In this document: piece by piece, positions 1 through 5,363 of the stretch
How the letters are laid out: each line of letters begins with the position of its first letter
Numbering within the stretch: the first letter of the stretch is position 1
NCBI GenBank assembly: GCA_021323255.1
Contig: JAJTCL010000191.1
Span: 1-5,790 of the forward strand
DNA from: Propionibacteriaceae bacterium
Lineage (GTDB): Bacteria; Actinomycetota; Actinomycetes; Propionibacteriales; Propionibacteriaceae
Direction of reading: 5' to 3'
Length of the DNA: 5,790 nucleotides
Notes under the pieces: generated by a model
Told to the model about the DNA's origin: nothing
The model's input: the letters and a program-made list of their open reading frames with translations, nothing else
The model's database searches: none
Made by a program: the position numbers and the translations under genes

Positions 1-459
1 GACGACCACCGGCAACCCGGGGGAGGGCATCCGGTCTGGGCTTTGCTGGGCCTCGTACCAAGCGGGATCGATCCATACCTCGGCCACCCAGTCAAACGTT
101 TCCGGTGACGGACTGTTGCCGTCGCCCGTGGTCGGGCCAATGGAAGCTTGCGCTGGCTGCTCCGCATTGATACCAGCCGCATCGATATGAGTTGCATCGG
201 ACGCCTCAGCGGCAACCGATGGCCGCGGCATCGTTCCTGTGGTGAAGTCATAACCGCAGTTCTCACAGAACAACGCGTCGAGAAGGTTCTGCGCTCCGCA
301 GCTCGGACAGGGCTGGTGACCTGGCTCGCTGCTGGCCGCACCGGTCGTCGCAGTCGGCCCGGTCGCCGGCGGTGCGGTTGTGGCGTCGATGGGCAGCCCG
401 CACACATCGCAGTAGTCCTGCGCCAAGGTTGCGTGGCCTACCGGACAGATGGCAATCAT
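1..459 (-). CDS. Zinc-ribbon protein, N-terminal part of a probable FHA-domain phosphothreonine reader (cut by left edge)
   Basis: The 153 codons present encode two zinc ribbons. The first uses C5, H9, C17 and C20 (ICPVGH, then YCDVCG); the second uses C51-x2-C54 and C65-x2-C68 (CPSCG, then CENCG). A Thr/Ala/Pro-rich linker separates them, and a disordered acidic/Ala-rich linker follows at about 73-122. The last 30 residues (DWVAEVWIDPAWYE, later GLPVVV) resemble the stretch just before the first strands of the FHA domain in actinobacterial zinc-ribbon/FHA proteins from the same type of cluster, as I recall them. The FHA domain itself would lie outside the window, so that assignment is inferred from family layout and from the kinase/phosphatase neighbours. 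Expected role: cytoplasmic reader of phosphothreonine made by the upstream kinase. The ATG at 459 is the only ATG, GTG or TTG in frame after the VWA stop, yet it has no convincing Shine-Dalgarno. It overlaps the stop of a 15-codon mini-ORF (ATGA). The frame is certain from the Cys pattern; the exact N-terminus is not. Confidence 0.82.
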   Translation of the reverse strand, partial: MIAICPVGHATLAQDYCDVCGLPIDATTAPPATGPTATTGAASSEPGHQPCPSCGAQNLLDALFCENCGYDFTTGTMPRPSVAAEASDATHIDAAGINAEQPAQASIGPTTGDGNSPSPETFDWVAEVWIDPAWYEAQQSPDRMPSPGLPVVV

Positions 460-503
460 CGACGACAGCCAGAGGTCGGGTTCACGGTCGATGCGGAGGT
501 CAT
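456..503 (-). CDS. 15-codon mini-ORF coupling the VWA gene to the zinc-ribbon/FHA gene (putative)
   Basis: The ORF starts at ATG 503-501 and encodes MTSASTVNPTSGCRR. Its TGA at 458-456 overlaps the ATG of the next gene (459-457) as ATGA. It has a good Shine-Dalgarno, AGAAGG at 516-511, with 7 nt spacing, whereas the downstream gene has none. This is the layout expected for termination-reinitiation coupling, or for a -1 frameshift that would join MTSASTVNPTSG to the zinc-ribbon protein. A one-base assembly or mutational indel that split the true N-terminus is an equally simple explanation. I see no homology in such a short peptide. A further short frame (535-506, nine codons) bridges the VWA stop to this region through ATGA and GTGA overlaps. 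Confidence 0.35.
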   Translation of the reverse strand: MTSASTVNPTSGCRR

Positions 504-510
504 GGTCACG

Positions 511-516
511 CCTTCT
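511..516 (-). promoter_or_regulatory. Ribosome binding site AGAAGG ahead of the mini-ORF
   Basis: AGAAGG lies 7 nt before the ATG at 503. It is the only purine-rich Shine-Dalgarno I find between the VWA stop and the FHA-gene start, so ribosomes for the downstream gene probably load here or arrive by coupling from the VWA gene. Confidence 0.5.
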
Positions 517-531
517 GGTCGAGAGGAGCCA

Positions 532-1812
532 TCATCCCTTGATCCTGGTCGTCTTCGTCGACGCTGTGTCCAAGGCCATCTCATCGGCCTTGTCCACCTC
601 ACGCTTGAGACGCACCGTACCGGTTTCAGAGTCGTCGATGTCGACCACCTTACGGAGTCGGGTAGTTGCCTCCTCGTTGCCTGTTTCTGCTGCCAGCTGT
701 ACCGCACGGCCCAGTTTCTTTGTGGCGGTCTCCTCATCGCCCGAGGCTTTGGCGGCCAAGCCTTCCTGGATGGCCTCCGCGAGCTCGGTCTGGCCGGTGT
801 AATGGGCTACCTCGGGGTTGATCCGGGTCGTCAGGCCCTCGTCGTCAGACCACTTTGCTTTCACCAGACCCTGAGCGGCCACTTGATTGCCGACGGCAAG
901 TTGCACCCGCGCCGCGAGCTGCTCTTGGCCAGTGGCCTTCGCCGCCAGGCGCACACAGACGTGGTAATCACGGGACTCATCGCCCCACGATCCTGTCGGA
1001 TACCCGCTGGTGAGCGGATTGATCTCTACTCGACGGGAGGTCAGATCTTCCACGGTCGGCGAGACCTGGCGTACGAACAACACCTGTGCGCCTTGGGGCG
1101 CCCAGACCCGCAACTGCGCATCGGCCACGCCGCGACTCATGGACTGTTGCATCAGCTCGGCGAAGACCTGACTCATCTGATCCGGCTCAGGAATGATGTC
1201 CACGCTGCCCAGTAGGGCCTGGGCGATGCGGCGTACCTCGGCTACCTGCCAGTCGACCCCGACTCCTCGGCAATCACATTGGAACTTGCCGGTCACGCCG
1301 CGAATCGCGTTGGTCAGCTGGTCGGGCGTCTCGTTGTGGTTTTCTCCGTCGGTGAGCAAGATCGCGTGGCGCTGGGCCAGCTCCGGCACGGAGTCGAACA
1401 GCCGACCCGCCAGAGTAAGCCAAGTCCCCATGGCCGTGCCTCCGTCGGAACGGAACTGGCTGATCGCCTGATGAGCGGCGTACCTGGCGTTGCTGTCCAT
1501 CTGCACCATCCCCCGGCCCGATCGCACCAGCGGGAACGCCAGGTAGGCCTGGTGGGTGCCAGCGACAACGGCGAACCAGGTGCCGTCAAGGATCTGGTCC
1601 ACGGCTGCGGCCGCCGCCACCTTCGCCGCCTCGAGCTTGGCCCGACCCATGGAGCCGGAGGTGTCCACGATGATGATTTCCCCGGCATCGCCGGACCCGG
1701 TTTGACCTGCTGATCCCGCCGCGGTGCAGGTTACAGTGACGATGGCGTTGACGTCGGTTCCTCCTTCAGGCAGGAACTCGTTCTGGTACACCTCCGCGGT
1801 GAAGTCAGCCAT
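532..1812 (-). CDS. VWA domain protein with intact MIDAS (TerY-like/actinobacterial signalling VWA)
   Basis: A 426-residue cytoplasmic protein with no signal peptide or membrane segment. After a short N-terminal strand region (MADFTAEVYQNEFLPEGG), a VWA fold covers about 45-220. It has a complete metal-ion-dependent adhesion site: DTSGS (D50, S52, S54), a Thr in DGGTAMG (T116) and an Asp in LLTDGEN (D145). A Cys pair lies in the segment FQCDCRGVG (C169, C171). About 235-320 looks like a beta-sandwich (VWAPQGAQVLFV onwards). About 325-385 is helical and Ala/Glu-rich. The tail is polar and ends STKTTRIKG. VWA domains with a MIDAS bind divalent metal and usually act as scaffolds or chaperone-like adaptors. 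With a kinase and a PP2C phosphatase next to it, this resembles the VWA partner of the TerY-P triad. The ATG at 1812 is preferred over an in-frame TTG at 1818 because AAGGA sits 8 nt before it and overlaps the TTG region. The 62-nt gap to the PP2C gene shows no terminator. Confidence 0.9.
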   Translation of the reverse strand: MADFTAEVYQNEFLPEGGTDVNAIVTVTCTAAGSAGQTGSGDAGEIIIVDTSGSMGRAKLEAAKVAAAAAVDQILDGTWFAVVAGTHQAYLAFPLVRSGRGMVQMDSNARYAAHQAISQFRSDGGTAMGTWLTLAGRLFDSVPELAQRHAILLTDGENHNETPDQLTNAIRGVTGKFQCDCRGVGVDWQVAEVRRIAQALLGSVDIIPEPDQMSQVFAELMQQSMSRGVADAQLRVWAPQGAQVLFVRQVSPTVEDLTSRRVEINPLTSGYPTGSWGDESRDYHVCVRLAAKATGQEQLAARVQLAVGNQVAAQGLVKAKWSDDEGLTTRINPEVAHYTGQTELAEAIQEGLAAKASGDEETATKKLGRAVQLAAETGNEEATTRLRKVVDIDDSETGTVRLKREVDKADEMALDTASTKTTRIKG

Positions 1813-1818
1813 GATCAA

Positions 1819-1826
1819 CTTCCTTT
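1819..1826 (-). promoter_or_regulatory. Ribosome binding site of the VWA gene (AAAGGAAG)
   Basis: The purine run AAAGGAAG directly abuts the alternative TTG codon (1818) and is about 8 nt from ATG 1812. The spacing therefore selects the ATG. Its presence after a 62-nt gap suggests independent translation initiation of the VWA gene. Confidence 0.75.
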
Positions 1827-1874
1827 CGGCTCCTGGTTGGTCGGTTCAGTATGTCTGGATACCCCAGAACGACG

Positions 1875-2996
1875 TCAGAGACGTGCCAACGCCACCGAGA
1901 TGTTGTCCTTGCCGCCCTGGCTGTTTGCCCATTCGACAAGGGCAACCGCCAGCGGGAGTGGATCGGACTCAGGAGTGCTGATTTCGGCGACAAGCGACTG
2001 CAGCGCGGCGGCCTCCGATGCGTAGTTCCACAAGCCGTCAGAACACACCAAGACCCAGCCGGGGGAGTTGACAACGGTGGATCCGGTACGCGGCACGAAG
2101 TCGGGGCTGTCGCGTCCCAGCCACTTGGTGATGGCGTGAGCCTGCGGGCCGTTCTCGGCCGCCTCGCGCGAAGTGCCCATCGCAATTCGTGCCTGGGCGA
2201 CCGAGTCGTCGACGCTGAGCTCGGTGGGTTCGCCGATCGAGCCATGATCAGGAATCCAGTACACCCGGCTGTCGCCGACGTTGCCGAACACCACGAGGTC
2301 AGCCTCAACGACCGCCGCTGCGAACGTGCAGGAAGCGGCGTTTTCGCTGTCTAGGGCGGTGTTGTCGATCACCGCGGTGTTGGCCGCGGCGGCCGCCTTG
2401 ACTACTGCGCCTGAGATTGCCGCCACCCGACTGGCTGGCGTACCTAGTCCGGTAGGCCGTTGCGCCACGAGAACCTCACGCGCCGCGCGAGCGGCGGCCA
2501 GGCTCGCGACATCGGAGTCGATAGAGGTGGACACTCCATCGCAAACCACCAGCACTGCTCGGGAACGCGGGGCCGGCTCGGCTGCGACGGCTGTGGCGTC
2601 CTCGTTGCGGTGGTGCCGCACGCCGCGGTCGCAGCACGCGGCTACCCATGATGCTGGTTGCTCGGTGTAGTGATCCCGCTCCGTCGGCGCTTTGGTGCCG
2701 CAGGTCTGGCAGTAGCCGTCTGCCCCAATCACGCCGCCGCAGTTGGTGCAGGGGCGGACCAGGACAACCGTGTCCTGGTTGTCAGTGTCGGCTTGGATCG
2801 AGCGGGTGATCTCGATGGGCGCTGCCATCTCCGCCGGCTCATCATCAGAAGCGGCAGCCGTTGGCGTGAGGGCGCCGCCGCAGGCCTCGCAGAAGGCCTC
2901 CGTTGCAGCCACCTCAGCACGACAGTGCGGGCAGTGAAGACTCCCGTCGGCCTGCCGGAGTGCGGCAGGCGGCACCGCAGCGGCGGGCTCGGTCAT
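1875..2996 (-). CDS. PP2C-family Ser/Thr phosphatase with two N-terminal zinc ribbons
   Basis: A 373-residue protein. Zinc ribbon 1 uses C22-x2-C25 and C36-x2-C39 (CPHC, then CEACGG); ribbon 2 uses C83-x2-C86 and C96-x2-C99 (CTNCGG, then GYCQTCG). An acidic linker lies between them. The PPM/PP2C catalytic domain covers about 115-373. It carries the RHHRNEDA motif (N131-E-D133), VVCDGVS (D153-G154, metal site), FGNVGDSRVYW, a motif equivalent to the usual LTxDHS (LSVDDSVAQ), ITKWLGRD, VCSDGLW (D320) and GGKDNISVAL (D364-N365). All metal-ligand aspartates expected of an active enzyme are present, so it should be a Mn2+/Mg2+-dependent phospho-Ser/Thr phosphatase. Inferred role: reversing phosphorylation by the adjacent PknG-like kinase. 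The ATG at 2996 is chosen over the in-frame GTG at 3008 because it forms an ATGA overlap with the kinase stop and has AAGGTGGA 7 nt upstream. No membrane anchor is seen, unlike housekeeping PstP. Confidence 0.94.
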   Translation of the reverse strand: MTEPAAAVPPAALRQADGSLHCPHCRAEVAATEAFCEACGGALTPTAAASDDEPAEMAAPIEITRSIQADTDNQDTVVLVRPCTNCGGVIGADGYCQTCGTKAPTERDHYTEQPASWVAACCDRGVRHHRNEDATAVAAEPAPRSRAVLVVCDGVSTSIDSDVASLAAARAAREVLVAQRPTGLGTPASRVAAISGAVVKAAAAANTAVIDNTALDSENAASCTFAAAVVEADLVVFGNVGDSRVYWIPDHGSIGEPTELSVDDSVAQARIAMGTSREAAENGPQAHAITKWLGRDSPDFVPRTGSTVVNSPGWVLVCSDGLWNYASEAAALQSLVAEISTPESDPLPLAVALVEWANSQGGKDNISVALARL

Positions 2997-5350
2997 CGTA
3001 GGGTCCACCTTCGCACGGCGTTGGCTTTGTCGACCAGCGCGTAACGGCGATGCTCATCGGTTTCGATACCGGCCAGCTGACGATAGGTTGCCTCCAAGCC
3101 GTCGCGCAGTGTCTCATCGCTGGCCTGGTATGGGCCGATCTTGACGTCAGTGTGCGACCCGTTCTTGCCGACCTCGGCGATGGCCCGCTCCAGGATCTGG
3201 GCCGTCAGCTCAGACTGTTCACGCGGATCGAGTCGGACTCCGCTGATGCTGTCCATCGCCTGGGCCAACGCCGGCAGGCCATGGTCGGACTCGTAGAGCT
3301 GCACCGCCCGCAGCCGCCGGGCTTCTGGATAGCTTCTGCTTGTCGATGGAACCAGGTCCAACGCCTGCACGGCACCAGCCACATCGCCCCGCGCGGCCCG
3401 GATACGCGCCATTCCGAAGGCACCGGGCGCCACATAGTTGGCGTCAGTGCTGGCGCAGGTTCGGTACAGCTCCTCAGCAATGTCTCCTTCACCGCCGCGC
3501 TCGCAGGCTAGGGCCAGCGCGAGCTTCGGGGCCAGTTCGCCTGGCACCTGTCCGTAAACGGCGTTGAAGGATGACTGCGCGGACGCGAAATCGCCGGCAT
3601 CCAGTGCCGCCAGGCCGGCAACCCAGACAGCCCGCCACTCCCAGGGATCCTCGATCAACATCTCGTTGACGATCTGCTCCACCACGTCTCGCCGTCGCAG
3701 CTCAAGTGCCGCGTGGGCCTGCGCCAGCCGAACCTCGGCAGTCGCTACCGGCGCCTCTCGAAGCTTCTCAAGGCGCTTCCCAGGATCATCAACGGAGACA
3801 TTGCTGAGCCAGGCGTACTCGGGATCGCTGGTGTCAGTGCGCAATGCCGGTAGTTCGTTCCACTCCAGTGCTTCGGTGGTGATCGCGGGCGCTTCGAACA
3901 GTACTGACGCGGCCGATGTGAGGGAGGTTCCAGGCATATTCGCTGCTACTACCTCGCGAAGTACGCCTAGCAGTTGCACCCGGAACTCATCGACAGAGGC
4001 GAACCTGTCTGCAGGATCGGCCGCGCAGGCCTTCGACAACAGCCGATACAAAGAGTCGTGGGTGGCGAACAGTGGCGTCTCTTCAACTGGTGGCAAGCTC
4101 GCAACATATGTGGTCTGGTAGCCCCGAAACTCCAGCATCAGCACCACGCAGGTGCGCCCGATCGTGTAGATATCGGAGGCAACGGTGGGTCCGATTTGAG
4201 CGACTTCGGGTGCCTGGTAGCCGATGGTGCCGTAGATTGCTGATTCCTCATCGTCGATGCGCCGCACCCCACCAAGATCAATGAGCTTGACTGCATCGCC
4301 AATCTGAATCAGGTTGTCTGGTTTGAAATCGCAGTAGATAAGACCAAGATCATGCAGGTAGCTGAACGCAGGCAGGATCTCCAAGATGTAGGCCAGCGCC
4401 TGGTCAACGGGCAGCGGATCGAACTGTCCGTTGTTGGCCCGCAGCCGGTCCTTCAAGATCTGCTTGAGTGAGGTCCCGCCGACGTACTCCATCACGATGT
4501 AACCCGCGTCGGCATGGGTCACGAAGTTGTAGATTTCGACGATCAACGGGTGTTCTACCTGGGCAAGGAACTGCTTTTCGACGATCGCCACGGCCAACGC
4601 GTCTTTGTCACCGGTGTTGAGCAGGCCCTTCAGCACCACCCAACGATCCGACACATTGCGGTCCCTCGCCAGGTAGATCCAGCCCAGGCCCCCGTGCGCT
4701 AGGCAGCCAGCTATCTGGTACTGATTCGCCACGAGATCGCCCGGCTTGAGCTTGGGTGTGAAGGAGAATGCGTTGCCGCATTTCGGGCAGAAGCCTTCGG
4801 TTCGTCCTGGCTGGCCGTCCCGCGACCGGCCGACCGGCGAGCCGCAGTTCGGACAGTTCCGCTTCTCCTCGGCAACCCGCGGATCCTTCATGATCGCCTG
4901 AGTGGGGTCGATCACTGGTGCCGGCGGGACCCGAGTGAGCCCAGCACCGAGGCGCGCCGACCGCAGCCGTTGGGAGCCCGAGCGAACCCGTCTGGTGATC
5001 TTCGAGCCATCTTCGGGAGCCCGCTGCGAGCCGAGGGCGGTCGACTGCAGTCGTGCCGAGCCGCCAGTGATCCCCGAGATAGCGCCGCCAGCTGATACTG
5101 GCGCCTGATCGTTGGCGGCCGGCTCGTTGGCCGAGGCCGCCGGAGTGCCGCAGACATCGCAGTAACCGTCGACGATCGTGCCGGTACAACCCGGCTGCGT
5201 GCAGCGCGCTCCAGGGAGGTCCGGCGTCGTTACCTTCTGACCGTTGTCCGCACCCTCAGTAGAAGGGTTGATGGCCCCGGGGCTGCCGCAGACATCGCAG
5301 TAGCCGTCGACGATGGTGCCGGGACAGCCCGGCTGGTTGCACCCTGTCAT
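2993..5350 (-). CDS. pknG: PknG-like Ser/Thr protein kinase: zinc ribbons, rubredoxin-like domain, kinase domain, TPR
   Basis: A 785-residue soluble kinase, somewhat longer than M. tuberculosis PknG (about 750). Order: two near-identical zinc ribbons (C4/C9/C18/C21 and C50/C55/C64/C67); a Ser/Arg-rich linker with RLGAGL before the core; a rubredoxin-like metal site C166-x2-C169 and C188-x2-C191; and the kinase domain at about 211-465. The kinase has a Gly loop AHGGLGWIYLA, VVLKGL (K241, ATP Lys), VMEYVGG hinge, YCDFKPDNL (D341, K343, N346), IDLGG (D358, DLG in place of DFG) and YGTIGYQAPE. The C-terminal part, about 520-785, is helical and TPR-like, with PGELAPKLALALA and an ending in HRRYALVDKANAVR closely resembling PknG. 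It is a non-RD kinase, as C340 precedes D341. PknG of mycobacteria and corynebacteria phosphorylates FHA proteins (GarA/OdhI) to control 2-oxoglutarate dehydrogenase; the substrate here is not shown by sequence. AAGGCGG lies about 5-7 nt before ATG 5350, 13 nt after the upstream stop. The stop overlaps the PP2C start. The extra ribbons and the PP2C/VWA/FHA neighbours set it apart from the M. tuberculosis protein. Confidence 0.95.
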   Translation of the reverse strand: MTGCNQPGCPGTIVDGYCDVCGSPGAINPSTEGADNGQKVTTPDLPGARCTQPGCTGTIVDGYCDVCGTPAASANEPAANDQAPVSAGGAISGITGGSARLQSTALGSQRAPEDGSKITRRVRSGSQRLRSARLGAGLTRVPPAPVIDPTQAIMKDPRVAEEKRNCPNCGSPVGRSRDGQPGRTEGFCPKCGNAFSFTPKLKPGDLVANQYQIAGCLAHGGLGWIYLARDRNVSDRWVVLKGLLNTGDKDALAVAIVEKQFLAQVEHPLIVEIYNFVTHADAGYIVMEYVGGTSLKQILKDRLRANNGQFDPLPVDQALAYILEILPAFSYLHDLGLIYCDFKPDNLIQIGDAVKLIDLGGVRRIDDEESAIYGTIGYQAPEVAQIGPTVASDIYTIGRTCVVLMLEFRGYQTTYVASLPPVEETPLFATHDSLYRLLSKACAADPADRFASVDEFRVQLLGVLREVVAANMPGTSLTSAASVLFEAPAITTEALEWNELPALRTDTSDPEYAWLSNVSVDDPGKRLEKLREAPVATAEVRLAQAHAALELRRRDVVEQIVNEMLIEDPWEWRAVWVAGLAALDAGDFASAQSSFNAVYGQVPGELAPKLALALACERGGEGDIAEELYRTCASTDANYVAPGAFGMARIRAARGDVAGAVQALDLVPSTSRSYPEARRLRAVQLYESDHGLPALAQAMDSISGVRLDPREQSELTAQILERAIAEVGKNGSHTDVKIGPYQASDETLRDGLEATYRQLAGIETDEHRRYALVDKANAVRRWTLR
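3004..3011 (-). promoter_or_regulatory. Ribosome binding site of the PP2C gene (AAGGTGGA), inside the kinase 3' end
   Basis: AAGGTGGA lies 7 nt before ATG 2996 within the last codons of the kinase gene. It overlaps the competing GTG at 3008, which argues against that GTG as the start. With the 4-nt overlap, it indicates translational coupling of kinase and phosphatase. Confidence 0.75.
5147..5203 (-). repeat. Intragenic direct repeat, copy 2 (zinc ribbon 2 of the kinase)
   Basis: This 57-nt unit matches 5285-5341 at 51 of 57 positions by eye. It encodes CTQPGCTGTIVDGYCDVCG. The two copies lie 138 nt apart and in frame, consistent with recent duplication or gene conversion of a zinc-ribbon module. 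Confidence 0.85.
5285..5341 (-). repeat. Intragenic direct repeat, copy 1 (zinc ribbon 1 of the kinase)
   Basis: This is the partner of 5147-5203 and encodes CNQPGCPGTIVDGYCDVCG at the extreme N-terminus of the kinase. The six base differences include several silent or conservative changes. Confidence 0.85.
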
Positions 5351-5354
5351 TCAA

Positions 5355-5361
5355 CCGCCTT
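5355..5361 (-). promoter_or_regulatory. Ribosome binding site of the kinase gene (AAGGCGG)
   Basis: AAGGCGG occupies the 13-nt spacer between the upstream stop (5364-5366) and ATG 5350, with the AAGG core 7 nt from the start. It supports the ATG at 5350 and shows the kinase is co-transcribed with the upstream gene. Confidence 0.75.
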
Positions 5362-5363
5362 GT

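Noticed and set aside
456..737. A 93-residue minus-strand frame ending at 456
   Set aside because: Most of it overlaps the VWA gene in another frame and is Arg/Trp/Pro-rich, as in shadow frames; only its last 15 codons (from ATG 503) have a ribosome binding site.
1872..1884. Small inverted repeat ACGTC-AGA-GACGT at the PP2C stop codon, as a possible terminator
   Set aside because: Only five base pairs with a 3-nt loop and no T-run on either strand; the next gene follows after 62 nt with its own ribosome binding site.
3564..4121. Plus-strand frame of 185 codons opposite the kinase
   Set aside because: Ser/Ala/Thr-rich translation with no motif, opposite a strongly supported kinase/TPR coding region; a shadow of codon bias.
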